From: Anaerolineales bacterium
GTDB lineage: Bacteria; Chloroflexota; Anaerolineae; Anaerolineales; Anaerolineaceae
Length of the DNA: 64,000 bases
Assembly: GCA_020060485.1 (NCBI GenBank)
Contig: JAGVAB010000166.1
Location: forward strand, 1-64,000
Direction: 5' to 3'
Shown piece after piece: positions 1-9,305 of this stretch; the first letter of the stretch is position 1, and every line of letters starts with the position of its first letter. A program made the position numbers and the translations under genes. The notes under the pieces are model-generated. The model saw only the letters and a list, made by a program, of their open reading frames with translations. It was not told where the DNA came from and searched no databases.

Positions 1-8
1 CACCCCCA

Positions 9-44
9 ATCTACTATGCTTCACGGTTACTCCCAAAGGGCCGC
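9..44 (+). repeat. Short hairpin-forming element, copy 1
   Basis: This 36-base stretch upstream of the first gene aligns without gaps to 4862-4897, with 28 of 36 positions identical. Most differences are transitions. The core is CGGTT, a loop containing TCCCAAAG, and GGCCG, which can pair using G-U pairs. Copy 2 forms a perfect 6-bp stem. Both copies lie in gene-upstream DNA. Function unknown; it could be chance or a small dispersed structural element. Confidence 0.35.
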
Positions 45-125
45 CATCTCATTCAAGCAATCATCCGGTCAAGCTGTGATAAGATTCAAGCAGAAATTCT
101 TTTCAAAAGCTGGAGACAAAAAGCA

Positions 126-794
126 ATGGTTTGCTGCCAGGACCTGAAAAAGATCCATCTGTTCGAGCAACTGCCTGACAACGTGCTGCATCAATTTGAA
201 CAGGCCGCCATTCCGCTGCAGTACGGGGATGGGCAGATCATTTGCCTGGATGACGAGGGCCAGGGCGCGGTTTTCTTCGTGATCGGCGGAGTCGTACGCG
301 CCTACCGCAGCAGCCTTGGCGGGCGCGAGCAAAATTTGATCCACCTGAAAGCCGGTGACGCATTCAATATGCCTGCTGCCTTCACCCAGCAAAGCCACGT
401 ACCGGTCAGTGCAATGTGCATTGGCCCGGTACAGATGATCAAAATTCCCTTTGCGGATTTTCGTGCCATTGTCAGCCGCAACCCGCAAGCCGCCCTGGCT
501 GTGCTGAACGACCTTTCCAACAAACTGGTGCACCTCACGCAATTGACTCACGATCTCAGCCTGCGCAGTGTGCGCGCCCGTCTGGCGCGCTTCCTCCTTG
601 ACCAGTCTCTGGCCAAAACGCCAGCTGGTGTGCACTGGACCCAACAGGAAATTGCCGCCCAGATTGGCAGCGTGCGTGAGGTCGTCTCCCGCATCCTGCG
701 CAGCTTCGTGCGCGAGGGCCTGATCCGCATGGAACGCCAGCACATCATCCTGCTGGACGCTGATACGCTGGAAGAAGAAGCCAACCAGGATTGA
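126..794 (+). CDS. Crp/Fnr-family transcriptional regulator
   Basis: A 222-residue regulator with the usual two-domain plan: an N-terminal cyclic-nucleotide-binding-like beta barrel (about residues 10-125) and a C-terminal winged helix (about 150-215), whose recognition segment is TQQEIAAQIGSVREVVSRIL. It lacks the N-terminal Cys cluster of Fnr, so it is not a classical iron-sulfur oxygen sensor. The ATG at 126 follows a GGAG at 113-116. It sits directly upstream of a ferredoxin and the hybrid cluster protein gene, the context in which HcpR-type Crp/Fnr regulators control nitrosative-stress genes. An HcpR-like role is therefore likely but is inferred from position. A half-conserved TGTGA-N6-TCAAG sequence at 75-90 could be an autoregulatory site. 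Confidence 0.85.
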   Translation: MVCCQDLKKIHLFEQLPDNVLHQFEQAAIPLQYGDGQIICLDDEGQGAVFFVIGGVVRAYRSSLGGREQNLIHLKAGDAFNMPAAFTQQSHVPVSAMCIGPVQMIKIPFADFRAIVSRNPQAALAVLNDLSNKLVHLTQLTHDLSLRSVRARLARFLLDQSLAKTPAGVHWTQQEIAAQIGSVREVVSRILRSFVREGLIRMERQHIILLDADTLEEEANQD

Positions 795-806
795 ATCTGC
801 TATTCG

Positions 807-822
807 TGTAACTTTTATCACA
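807..822 (+). promoter_or_regulatory. Putative Crp/Fnr-type operator upstream of ferredoxin-hcp
   Basis: TGTAA-N6-TCACA is one mismatch from the symmetric TGTGA-N6-TCACA box. It lies between the Crp/Fnr gene and the ferredoxin start, about 55 bases before the RBS, a natural place for the adjacent regulator to act. No mutational or comparative support is available here. Confidence 0.4.
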
Positions 823-877
823 GACGAATGCCCCCCGTTTTGATATGCTTGGAACATAAGATCAGGAGGTTGTTATT

Positions 878-1105
878 TTGGACAATTGGAGCATTCCCAG
901 CATTGATATGCAACGCTGCACCGGCTGTGGCCTGTGTGTGGAATACTGTCCCACCCAGGCAGTCACCATGGTAGCGCAGCGGCCTGTCATCACCGCGCCG
1001 CAGCGCTGTTCCTACTGCGGGCTTTGCGAAGAATCCTGCCCGGAAAATGCCATTGCATTATCTTTCGAAATTGTTCAGCGGCCGCCTGCAAACCAGGCAT
1101 CTTAA
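878..1105 (+). CDS. 2[4Fe-4S] ferredoxin
   Basis: A 75-residue bacterial ferredoxin with two CxxCxxCxxxCP motifs (CTGCGLCVEYCP and CSYCGLCEESCP), each expected to bind one [4Fe-4S] cluster. The start is TTG at 878, chosen because a strong AGGAGG lies 8 bases upstream and no ATG fits. It is followed 18 bases later by hcp and is likely co-transcribed with it, so it is the probable electron donor for the hybrid cluster protein. Cytoplasmic. Confidence 0.92.
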   Translation: MDNWSIPSIDMQRCTGCGLCVEYCPTQAVTMVAQRPVITAPQRCSYCGLCEESCPENAIALSFEIVQRPPANQAS

Positions 1106-1123
1106 CTTAAGGAGACTTTTGAA

Positions 1124-2806
1124 ATGAGCAGCATGTTTTGTTACCAATGTCAGGAAACTGCAAAGAACGAAGGCTGCACAGTGAAAGGTATGTGCGGCAA
1201 AACAGCAGATGTGGCCAGCCTGCAAGACCTGTTGATCTACTTGCTGAAAGGCATTGCCTTTTGGGGCAGCCGCGGCCGCAAGATGGGTGTCAGCGATCCA
1301 GAAACTGACCTGTTTGTCGCCCAGGCCCTGTTTGCCACCATCACCAATGCCAATTTTGACCCCGAACGATTTGTACCCATGATCCACAAGGCCATCGAAC
1401 TGCGCGATGCTCTTAAGCCGCGCGCCCAGCAAGCCTGCTTTAAGCTGCATGGCAACCAGTGTACTGACAGCGGCCCCGATTGGGCGTCCTGGAAACCGGA
1501 ACGCGGCGACATGGATGAGTTGATTGCCAAAGGCATGACGGTCGGCATCATGATGGATATGACAGTTGATCCTGATATCCGCTCTTTGCGTGAATTGTTG
1601 GTCATCGGTCTGAAAGGCATGGCTGCTTACACCGACCATGCCTATGTACTGGATGCCTACAATGAGGAACTGCTGGCTTTCATGCAGGACGCCCTGGATG
1701 CCACCACCAACGCCAAACTAGGTGTGGATGATTTGGTCGGGCTGGTTCTGAAATGCGGCGAAATGGGTGTGCAAGCCATGTCTCTGCTTGACCAGGCCAA
1801 CACCGGCGCCTATGGCAACCCTGAACCAACCCAGGTCAACCTGGGTGTGCGCCCAGGCCCCGGCATCCTGATCAGCGGCCATGACCTGCGCGACCTGGAT
1901 GAACTGTTGCAGCAAACCGAAGGCAAAGGTGTCAACATCTATACGCATGGCGAAATGCTGCCGGCCAATGCCTATCCAGCCTTCAAGAAGTACACCCATT
2001 TTGTCGGCAACTACGGCGGTTCCTGGTGGCGCCAGGCAGACGAATTTGAAAAATTCGGCGGCCCGATCCTGATGACCACCAACTGCATCATCAAACCCCG
2101 CCCCAGCTACCAGGAACGCCTGTTCACCACCGGTCTGGCCGGCTGGCCGGGCTGCCCGCATATCCCCGACCGCCTGCCCGGTGCGCAAAAGGATTTCAGC
2201 GCGGTCATTCAAATGGCGCTGCAATCCGCTGAACCGCAGGAACTGGAACATGGCACTATCCCCATCGGCTTTGCCCACGCCGCCGTGACCAGTGTGGCCG
2301 ATAAAGTTGTGCAGGCAGTCAAGAATGGTGACATCCAGCGCTTTGTGGTCATGGCCGGCTGCGACGGCCGCCAATCCGTGCGCAATTACTACACCGAAAT
2401 GGCCGAAGCCCTGCCCAAGAGCACCGTCATCCTGACCGCTGGCTGCGCAAAATACCGCTACAACAAGCTCAACCTGGGCGACATTGGCGGCATTCCGCGT
2501 GTGCTGGATGCCGGACAATGCAATGACTCCTACTCGTTGGTGGTCATTGCCCAGAAACTGGTGGAGGCCTTTGGGGTGAATCACATCAATGACCTGCCCA
2601 TCTCGTATGATGTGGCCTGGTATGAACAAAAGGCAGTCATTGTCCTTCTGGCCCTGCTTTCGCTGGGCGTCAAAAAGATACGTCTGGGCCCAACCCTGCC
2701 GGCCTTCCTTTCTCCCAACGTGGTCAATGTGCTTGTCGAGAACTTCGAGATCATGCCCATCAACACGGTGGAAGCTGATCTGGAAGCCATCATGGCCGGC
2801 AATTAG
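1124..2806 (+). CDS. hcp: Hybrid cluster protein (NO / hydroxylamine reductase)
   Basis: A 560-residue hybrid cluster protein. The N-terminal [15 protein letters not shown] segment and the next Cys (TVKGMCGK) bind the proximal iron-sulfur cluster. Later Cys-containing motifs (GYGNPEP region, [30 protein letters not shown]) are those that ligate the Fe-S-O hybrid cluster in this family. The family reduces NO to N2O and, in vitro, hydroxylamine to ammonia, and protects anaerobes against nitrosative stress. An AAGGAG RBS precedes the ATG. The gene lies 18 bases after the ferredoxin gene and ends at a strong terminator. Control by the upstream Crp/Fnr protein is inferred. Confidence 0.96.
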   Translation: MSSMFCYQCQETAKNEGCTVKGMCGKTADVASLQDLLIYLLKGIAFWGSRGRKMGVSDPETDLFVAQALFATITNANFDPERFVPMIHKAIELRDALKPRAQQACFKLHGNQCTDSGPDWASWKPERGDMDELIAKGMTVGIMMDMTVDPDIRSLRELLVIGLKGMAAYTDHAYVLDAYNEELLAFMQDALDATTNAKLGVDDLVGLVLKCGEMGVQAMSLLDQANTGAYGNPEPTQVNLGVRPGPGILISGHDLRDLDELLQQTEGKGVNIYTHGEMLPANAYPAFKKYTHFVGNYGGSWWRQADEFEKFGGPILMTTNCIIKPRPSYQERLFTTGLAGWPGCPHIPDRLPGAQKDFSAVIQMALQSAEPQELEHGTIPIGFAHAAVTSVADKVVQAVKNGDIQRFVVMAGCDGRQSVRNYYTEMAEALPKSTVILTAGCAKYRYNKLNLGDIGGIPRVLDAGQCNDSYSLVVIAQKLVEAFGVNHINDLPISYDVAWYEQKAVIVLLALLSLGVKKIRLGPTLPAFLSPNVVNVLVENFEIMPINTVEADLEAIMAGN

Positions 2807-2827
2807 CTCGTCTCCATTTCAAAAATC

Positions 2828-2857
2828 AGCAGCCCTTCGGGGCTGCTCTTTGTTTTT
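2828..2857 (+). terminator. Rho-independent terminator of hcp
   Basis: Stem AGCAGCCC / GGGCTGCT with a TTCG tetraloop, followed by a T-rich tract, 21 bases after the hcp stop codon. Confidence 0.92.
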
Positions 2858-3019
2858 AACTTTACCCCCCAGGTTGGATACACCGAATACCAAAATTCGC
2901 TATAATGTTTTTATCTTTGAAGCTTCTTAAACATTCTGCCTGGCGAACGTTTCCGACCTCCATCTGAAAAGGCACATCCACCAAACACTGCCGTTTGTTT
3001 CCTGGGGAGGAAAAGAAAC

Positions 3020-4042
3020 ATGAAACCAATCAGTATCAAGCAACGTTTGAGCCTGTTTTTGGGGATTGCCATCCTGCTGTTGGCTTGCAACATGCCTTTT
3101 GTCCAAAAATCCGATATCCAGTCGGAATACACCGATATGATGGACAAAGAATATCTGACCAGCGTGGCCGAATTCCGCGCCATGCCCGCCGACCAAAGGT
3201 TGCAGGATATGGCTGCCTTGAATCGACTCTCCGGCGAGCGGCGCTATGAATCCTTCGTGCCGCCCACCGCCCCACATGAAGCCGGGTGCGATCAGGCTTA
3301 CCCGCAGGGCAGCAACGTGATCGTCACCTACCAGTACCAGCCGGACGCCAACGACATCCTCAATGACAGGCTGATCCTGACGGACATATCAGGAACCTAC
3401 ACCTACCGGCGCGAACTGAGCTTTAATGACAATCGCTTTTGCCGTTCTTTCAAAGAGAAACCCGATATCTACGAATGTATCACCGTATTAGGCGACAGCT
3501 TCCAGCGACAGATATTTCGATTTGAGGGCAGAAATCTGTGCTACACCCAGCGATATACAGTCAACTCGCCTCCGGCAGCAGGCATCCCCGCCGCCACGCC
3601 CGCCCAAGCCGGCAACGCACAACTGGAAAATTGCGATGGCGTGCCCTACCTGGACATCAAGGTAGAAATGACCGAAGAATATGTGCACAATGATGAAAAC
3701 AGCGGCGAGGTGGAAGAGATTTATTGCGAATATATCATCCACTACACCAACACATCCAACCGGTCGGTGGTACCATATGTTTATGATCTCTATAAATATG
3801 AAGGCAAAATCGAAAACAAATGGATCAGATACCCGATCCTGGAACCCGGACAATCCAGAGACTACAAAGCGTATATCCAGGAATACCCCAATAGTTTAAA
3901 CCATCCCAAGTTTGTACACATTGCCCAGCGTGTGGGGGCATACGACGCGGCCATGGCATGCAGCTACATTGCCAATGATGATCAAACGAAGGAACGGCAG
4001 TCCCTGCCCATTCAGTCCCCCTGCATGGTGATCTCTCCCTGA
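3020..4042 (+). CDS. Secreted lipoprotein of unknown function
   Basis: A 340-residue protein that starts with a lipoprotein signal peptide: basic MKPISIKQR, a hydrophobic run, then the lipobox LLAC with Cys24 as the expected lipidation site. The mature part is polar with paired cysteines, for example in FCRSFKEKPDIYECI and IYCEYIIHY, and no catalytic motif that I recognise. A TATAAT at 2901-2906 may be the -10 of its promoter. It has no obvious partner gene: hcp ends in a terminator upstream and mntP has its own promoter downstream. Call is a lipid-anchored extracytoplasmic protein only. Confidence 0.75.
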   Translation: MKPISIKQRLSLFLGIAILLLACNMPFVQKSDIQSEYTDMMDKEYLTSVAEFRAMPADQRLQDMAALNRLSGERRYESFVPPTAPHEAGCDQAYPQGSNVIVTYQYQPDANDILNDRLILTDISGTYTYRRELSFNDNRFCRSFKEKPDIYECITVLGDSFQRQIFRFEGRNLCYTQRYTVNSPPAAGIPAATPAQAGNAQLENCDGVPYLDIKVEMTEEYVHNDENSGEVEEIYCEYIIHYTNTSNRSVVPYVYDLYKYEGKIENKWIRYPILEPGQSRDYKAYIQEYPNSLNHPKFVHIAQRVGAYDAAMACSYIANDDQTKERQSLPIQSPCMVISP

Positions 4043-4176
4043 AGTCCATTGTGCTCCCCATGCCCGGCCCGCAAGCTGCGTTCGCCAAAATCTTGCAAAC
4101 ACACCGCTCATTCCCGGAGCAGCCTGGATAGTCACCCTCGTTCGTACCGCTGCCCGCTTTTTCTTTAAACCAACCT

Positions 4177-4204
4177 TTGCCTTGCCATTGTATTCCAGTA
4201 TAAT
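4177..4204 (+). promoter_or_regulatory. Sigma-70-type promoter of mntP
   Basis: TTGCCT-N16-TATAAT, about 60 bases upstream of the mntP start codon. The predicted leader is short (about 50 nt), too short for a manganese yybP-ykoY riboswitch. Confidence 0.55.
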
Positions 4205-4263
4205 TCCCCCGGCGCCAGATCATCAAAACTCACCCTGGCCCGTACCATGAGACGGATCGCCGC

Positions 4264-4824
4264 ATGACATTCATCACTGCATTATTCATCGCCATAAGCC
4301 TGGGAATGGACTGCTTCGCTGTTTCGCTGTGTGCCGGTACAAGTCACCATGAAAAGACCTGGCGTTACTCTTTTCGCATTGCCTACCATTTTGGCCTCTT
4401 TCAAGGCGGCATGACCTTTTTCGGCTGGCTGGCAGGAACCACCATCGCCCAATTCGTTGCCAACTACGATCACTGGATTGCTTTTGCCCTGCTGGCCTGG
4501 ATCGGTGTACGGATGATTCGCGAGGGTTTGGACCCCAACCGGGAAACCTGTCCGGCTGACCCATCCCGCGGCATGACCCTGGTCATGCTCTCCCTGGCCA
4601 CCAGCATTGACGCCCTGGCCATCGGTCTGAGTCTGGCGTTGCTGCAAACCAGCATCCTCCAGGCCAGTCTCCTGATCGGCGCTGTTTCCCTGCTGCTTTC
4701 ATTGCTGGGGTTGGCCATCGGCAACCGCCTGGGAAGTCTCTTCGGCAAACGCATGGAAATCGTTGGCGGCCTGACCCTCAGTTTCATCGGGTTGCGCATT
4801 CTCCTCTCCCATCTGCTTGCCTGA
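4264..4824 (+). CDS. mntP: MntP-family manganese efflux pump
   Basis: A 186-residue membrane protein with six predicted helices in two repeats. The paired signature segments ISLGMDCFAVSL (near residue 12) and ATSIDALAIGLSL (near 117) each carry the Asp typical of MntP (DUF204). The family exports Mn2+ across the cytoplasmic membrane. Length is standard. It is monocistronic as far as can be seen, with its own promoter. Confidence 0.9.
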   Translation: MTFITALFIAISLGMDCFAVSLCAGTSHHEKTWRYSFRIAYHFGLFQGGMTFFGWLAGTTIAQFVANYDHWIAFALLAWIGVRMIREGLDPNRETCPADPSRGMTLVMLSLATSIDALAIGLSLALLQTSILQASLLIGAVSLLLSLLGLAIGNRLGSLFGKRMEIVGGLTLSFIGLRILLSHLLA

Positions 4825-4861
4825 TTTCAACAGTCATCATTCCACGCCAAAACACTCATAT

Positions 4862-4897
4862 ATCTACCACTCTTCGCGGTTGTTCCCAAAGAACCGC
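4862..4897 (+). repeat. Short hairpin-forming element, copy 2
   Basis: Partner of the element at 9-44. Stem GCGGTT / AACCGC with loop GTTCCCAAAG. It lies 80 bases upstream of the hybrid histidine kinase gene. Function unknown. Confidence 0.35.
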
Positions 4898-4977
4898 TTA
4901 AATTGCAATTTGTCGGGTAAAATTAAGGTGTAACGGGTCAGCTTTTTTCCTTTTCCAAAAAATGTGGGGACCAATTG

Positions 4978-7533
4978 ATGAAATGGAAACCGGGTTTGTT
5001 GTTCATCATGCTGCTCTGCCTTGGAACAGCTTTCCTTTCTGGCTGCCAAACCACACCGCCCGCAGTGCCGACACCACCAGCCACGCAATGGGCAGAGATC
5101 ATTCTTACCCCAGAAGAACAAGCCTGGATTGCAGCTAACCCCAACATTCAAGTCCATATTGAAAACTGGCCGCCCTTCATGGTTTATGAAAACGGCCAGG
5201 CCAGCGGCATCGCCGTTGAAACTGTTGAACTGCTTTTGGTCCAGGTCGGTGTTCAGCCTGTGTATGTGGAAACGCAATGGTCAGACGCGCTGCAAAACTT
5301 TGTGCAATTAAGAGGTGCCGACATCCTGCCCGTGGTGGCCAGAACCCCGCAGCGCGAAGAGATAATGTACCTGACCAGCGATTACATTTCCTTTCCCCTG
5401 GTGATCTTCACCCAGAACACAGCCCCCTTTGTCGGCAGCATCACCGATTTGAACAATCGCGTTGTCGCAGTTGAAAAAAGCTACGTTACCCAGGGCATAT
5501 TGACCGAACAATATCCCCAGATCAAATTACTGGAGACCAACACTTCCCTCGAAGCCCTGCAAGCACTCTCTAATGGAAAAGTAGATGCCTATATTGGCAA
5601 CCTGGCAGTTGCCAGTTATCTGATCCAGCAAAATGGCCTGGCCAATTTGAAAGTGGCGGCTCCCTCATCCCTGGAAGATCATCGCATGGCCATCGGAAGC
5701 CGCAAAGATCACCCCGAACTGGCCAGCATTTTGCAAAAAGCCCTGGATGCCATGCCGGAAGATGCTGCCAGCCAGATTCGCCAGAACTGGTTGGCGGTGC
5801 GTTATGAATATGGCATCTCGGAACAAGATGTTCTGATGAGAATTTTGACAACCGTACTGGTGTCTGTACTTGTTCTGGGGCTGGTCATCTACTGGAACTG
5901 GCGCCTGACAACCGAAATTGAACAAAGAAAACAAGCCCAGTCCGCTCTGCAGGAAAGTGAAGACCTGCTGCGCACTGTGATCGACACCTCACCGGACATG
6001 ATCCTGGTCAAAGACCAGGAAGGGAATTTTATTCTGGTCAATCGCGCCGGGGCCGCCATCTATGATCTGACGCCCGAACAAATGCAGGGGCGTAACGAGC
6101 GGGACTTGATTGAACTGGCCAATGCTGACCCAGATGAGGTCAACATGTATCTTAGAAAAGACCGGAGAGTCATTAATGAAAACGCAGCCATCATCTCCCC
6201 CACGGAACCTACCACGCGCCGTGGGAAAGACAAGCGTTGGTTCCACACTTCCAGGATCCCTTTGAAAACCCCGGGGAAACCGACAAACGTGTTGGTGGTC
6301 AGTACCGACGTCACCGAACGCAAACTGGCCCTGGAAGCCTTGCAGCAGGAACGATCCAGTCTGGCACAGCGCGTCGAAGAACGTACCGCTGAACTGATGA
6401 AACTTAACCTTGAATTGCAGGAAGCCGCCCGTGCCAAGGATGAGTTTCTGGCAACCATGAGTCATGAACTGCGCACGCCGTTGAATGCCATCCTGGGTAT
6501 GTCAGAAATCTTGCTGGAGAACCTGTATGGTGAATTAAACCCCAAACAAACACAATACCTGAAGGTGATCGAAGAAAGCGGCCAGCATTTGCTGGCCCTG
6601 GTCAGCGATATCCTCGACCTGGCCAAGATCGAAGCAGGCGAACGCATACTGGATTACCAGACCATTTCCATTTCCGAAATTTGTGAAGCCAGCCTGGCCT
6701 TCATCAATCCCTTGGCCCTCAAGAAAAGCATCAAGGTTTCTTTTCAAGACTCTCTGCACACCAGCATGATGGAAGCAGACCCGCGTGCCCTGAAACAGAT
6801 CCTGATCAATATGCTGACCAATGCAGTCAAGTTCACCGGTGAAACTGGCCGCATTGGGCTGGAAGTTCGCGGTAACCCTCAAAACAATACCGTGCAATTT
6901 ACCGTCTGGGATAACGGCATTGGCATCACACCGGAACAGAGTCAAAGACTGTTCAAGCCTTTTGTGCAAGTGGATAGCAGCCTCTCACGCAATTATGAAG
7001 GCACCGGGCTGGGGCTTTCGCTCATATTGCGCCTGACCGATATGCACGGCGGCAGTGTCACCCTGGAAAGCAGCGGGGTCAGCGGCGAAGGTTCCCGCTT
7101 CAGCATCCTGCTGCCCGTTCACCCTGCACCAGATACATCCTCCCGGATTGAAATCCCGGAGATCCCCCATGCCCACATTTTGCTGATGGATGATGAGGTT
7201 AACAGCCTCAAACGTATGCAGGCCATGCTTGTCAATCTCCAGTGCCGGGTAATAACTGCGGAAAGCAATCTCAACACTCTCCGGCTGGCAAGCGAAAACC
7301 CTCCGCATCTGATCCTGCTTGATCTGCAAATCCCGCTGGAAAGCAGCCTGAACATCATCCAGGAGCTGCGCAAACAGCGCCAAACAACCAGAATCCCTAT
7401 TGTCGTGATGACCGCCTTAAGCATGCCGGGAAGCCTGGAATTGTGCCGCCAGTCGGGCGCTGATGAATGCCTGTTGAAACCGGTCAGCCCATCCGAATTA
7501 GCCGAAACGCTGGAAAAATATCTCCAGAACTGA
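4978..7533 (+). CDS. BvgS-like hybrid histidine kinase with periplasmic-binding sensor domain
   Basis: An 851-residue sensor. Order: signal sequence ending in the lipobox LSGC (about residues 1-23), an extracellular bacterial family 3 solute-binding-like domain (about 40-275), a membrane helix (RILTTVLVSVLVLGLVIYW), a PAS domain (about 320-440), a coiled-coil linker, a HisKA domain with phospho-acceptor His in MSHELRTPLN, an HATPase_c domain (DNGIGI, GTGLGLSL) and a C-terminal receiver (LLMDDE, phospho-acceptor Asp in ILLDLQIPL, Lys in LLKPVS). ATG 4978 is preferred to the TTG just before it because GGGGA lies 8 bases upstream. The combination of a lipobox and a membrane helix is unusual. Ligand and output partner are unknown. 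Confidence 0.88.
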   Translation: MKWKPGLLFIMLLCLGTAFLSGCQTTPPAVPTPPATQWAEIILTPEEQAWIAANPNIQVHIENWPPFMVYENGQASGIAVETVELLLVQVGVQPVYVETQWSDALQNFVQLRGADILPVVARTPQREEIMYLTSDYISFPLVIFTQNTAPFVGSITDLNNRVVAVEKSYVTQGILTEQYPQIKLLETNTSLEALQALSNGKVDAYIGNLAVASYLIQQNGLANLKVAAPSSLEDHRMAIGSRKDHPELASILQKALDAMPEDAASQIRQNWLAVRYEYGISEQDVLMRILTTVLVSVLVLGLVIYWNWRLTTEIEQRKQAQSALQESEDLLRTVIDTSPDMILVKDQEGNFILVNRAGAAIYDLTPEQMQGRNERDLIELANADPDEVNMYLRKDRRVINENAAIISPTEPTTRRGKDKRWFHTSRIPLKTPGKPTNVLVVSTDVTERKLALEALQQERSSLAQRVEERTAELMKLNLELQEAARAKDEFLATMSHELRTPLNAILGMSEILLENLYGELNPKQTQYLKVIEESGQHLLALVSDILDLAKIEAGERILDYQTISISEICEASLAFINPLALKKSIKVSFQDSLHTSMMEADPRALKQILINMLTNAVKFTGETGRIGLEVRGNPQNNTVQFTVWDNGIGITPEQSQRLFKPFVQVDSSLSRNYEGTGLGLSLILRLTDMHGGSVTLESSGVSGEGSRFSILLPVHPAPDTSSRIEIPEIPHAHILLMDDEVNSLKRMQAMLVNLQCRVITAESNLNTLRLASENPPHLILLDLQIPLESSLNIIQELRKQRQTTRIPIVVMTALSMPGSLELCRQSGADECLLKPVSPSELAETLEKYLQN

Positions 7534-7605
7534 GCAAAAAAAGACTATACTTATTCTAACCACCCAACAGTTAACCGTACGCTCATTTCAAAAAACAAAT
7601 GGCTC

Positions 7606-7738
7606 TGTCATTGCGAAGCCCGAGTGCTTTCCTCGGGCCGTGGCGATCTCCAAAACAGAGAGGGAGATTGCTTCAACGGGGCAAACGCTCTGGAAGGTAA
7701 TCGAAAAGATGGTTTTTTTGCCCCGTTTCGCAATGACA
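7606..7738. repeat. Dispersed intergenic repeat with 12-bp inverted ends, copy A
   Basis: Fills most of the 315-base gap between the hybrid kinase and gnd. The ends are TGTCATTGCGAA (7606-7617) and its exact reverse complement TTCGCAATGACA (7727-7738). Internal words GGCGATCTCC and GGAGATTGCTTCA form a second imperfect inverted pair. Related words recur at 27461-27530 and 27955-28013. No coding capacity is seen; it looks like a non-autonomous palindromic repeat family. Confidence 0.65.
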
Positions 7739-7848
7739 AAATGTCAGGTGGCTGGCACTTTTTCAAAAGGTAACTTTTCACAATCCCGCATCATCTCTTT
7801 ACTGAAAGTCATCACCTTTTTCATCATACCCCTGAAGGAGTATTTATC

Positions 7849-9264
7849 ATGGCATCCTGTGATATTGGTTTGATCGGCCTGGGCGTGATGGGCCAAAACC
7901 TGGTGCTCAACATGGCACGCAACGGTTTCAAAGTGGCGGTCTATAACCGCACCAGCGAAAAGACAACTGAATTTCTGAATGGAACGGCAGCCAATAATGC
8001 CAACATTTCTGCGGCATTCTCGCTGGAAGAATTGGCAAACATGCTCGACCGCCCGCGCAAGATCATGCTCATGGTCAAGGCCGGCAAGGCCATTGACGCT
8101 GTGCTGGATGAATTGCAGCCCCTGCTCGAGCCGGGGGACATGGTGATCGATGGCGGGAACTCACTGTTCAGAGACACCGAGGCACGTGTGGCCGCCCTGT
8201 CCGGCACGGACATTCACTTCCTCGGCGTGGGCATCTCCGGCGGTGAAGAAGGCGCGCTATGGGGGCCCAGCATCATGCCCGGCGGCGATATGGCCGCCTA
8301 CCAGCAAGTTGCCCCGATCTTCAATGCCATCGCCGCCAAAGTGCAAGGCGATCCCTGTGTGACTCATCTGGGACCGTTGGGAGCCGGCCATTATGTCAAA
8401 ATGGTACACAATGGTATCGAATATGGCGTCATGCAGCTCATCGCCGAAACCTACGATGTCCTGCATCGTGGTCTGGGACTGAATGCCAGCCAACTGCACG
8501 CCATTTTTACAGAATGGAATCAAGCAGAATTAGCATCCTACTTAATGGAAATCACCGCCAGCATCTTCAGCAAAATGGACGAAAAAACCGGCCAGCCGCT
8601 GGTGGAACTGATCCTGGACAAGGCTGGGCAAAAAGGCACCGGCAAATGGACCGGGCAGGACGCCTTCGATATCGGCTATCCCATTCCGACCATCAATGCT
8701 GCGCTGGCGGCGCGCATCCTCTCGGCTTACAAGACCGAACGCCAGCAGGCTGGGATTGTATTGACCGGCCCTCAGCCTGGCAGCGATGTCAATAATCGCA
8801 CAGCCTTGCCGGCCAGCGCCAGAGGCGCCCTGTACACCGCCATCCTCATCACCTACGCCCAGGGCTTCGGCATGCTGCGCACTGCCAGCCAGGAATACGA
8901 TTACCACTTCAATTATGGCGACATTGCCCGCATCTGGCGCGGCGGCTGCATTATTCGCGCCGCCTTTCTGGATGACATTCGCGCTGCATTTGCTGCCGAG
9001 CCGGAGCTGCCCAACCTGCTCCTGGCCCCGTTTTTCAAGGAAGCAATTAATAACCATCAGGACGCATTACGCCACATTGTCCAGTTTGCCGCCCGGGTTG
9101 GCATCCCTGTGCCCGCTCTGAGCGCCTCTCTGGCCTGGTATGACGGCTACCGCAGTGCCACCCTGCCCGCCAATCTCATCCAGGCACAGCGCGATTTCTT
9201 TGGGGCACACACCTATGAACGTATTGATCAAGCGGGCATTTTCCACACCCAATGGGAAGAATGA
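7849..9264 (+). CDS. gnd: 6-phosphogluconate dehydrogenase, decarboxylating
   Basis: A 471-residue cytoplasmic enzyme of full family length. The N-terminal Rossmann motif is IGLIGLGVMGQNL. The substrate and catalytic signature GISGGEEGA and the catalytic Lys/His segment VKMVHNGIEYGVMQLIAE follow, and the C-terminal all-helical domain is complete. It oxidises 6-phosphogluconate to ribulose 5-phosphate and CO2 with NAD(P) reduction (pentose phosphate pathway). GAAGGAG precedes the ATG. A ferritin-like/VIT1 gene follows 41 bases later with no obvious functional link. Confidence 0.95.
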   Translation: MASCDIGLIGLGVMGQNLVLNMARNGFKVAVYNRTSEKTTEFLNGTAANNANISAAFSLEELANMLDRPRKIMLMVKAGKAIDAVLDELQPLLEPGDMVIDGGNSLFRDTEARVAALSGTDIHFLGVGISGGEEGALWGPSIMPGGDMAAYQQVAPIFNAIAAKVQGDPCVTHLGPLGAGHYVKMVHNGIEYGVMQLIAETYDVLHRGLGLNASQLHAIFTEWNQAELASYLMEITASIFSKMDEKTGQPLVELILDKAGQKGTGKWTGQDAFDIGYPIPTINAALAARILSAYKTERQQAGIVLTGPQPGSDVNNRTALPASARGALYTAILITYAQGFGMLRTASQEYDYHFNYGDIARIWRGGCIIRAAFLDDIRAAFAAEPELPNLLLAPFFKEAINNHQDALRHIVQFAARVGIPVPALSASLAWYDGYRSATLPANLIQAQRDFFGAHTYERIDQAGIFHTQWEE

Positions 9265-9305
9265 CCCGTTGATCTTCATTTCACCTCAATTGGAAAGGGG
9301 TAACC

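Noticed and set aside
1718..2629. Long minus-strand ORF opposite hcp
   Set aside because: Codon-bias shadow of the strongly conserved hcp gene; His/Gly-rich translation with no family resemblance.
4042..4263. Manganese (yybP-ykoY) riboswitch before mntP
   Set aside because: The predicted leader after the TATAAT is about 50 bases and lacks the conserved loops.
7640..7873. 77-codon plus-strand ORF before gnd
   Set aside because: It lies across the palindromic repeat and runs into the gnd start region in another frame; no RBS and no protein-like composition.
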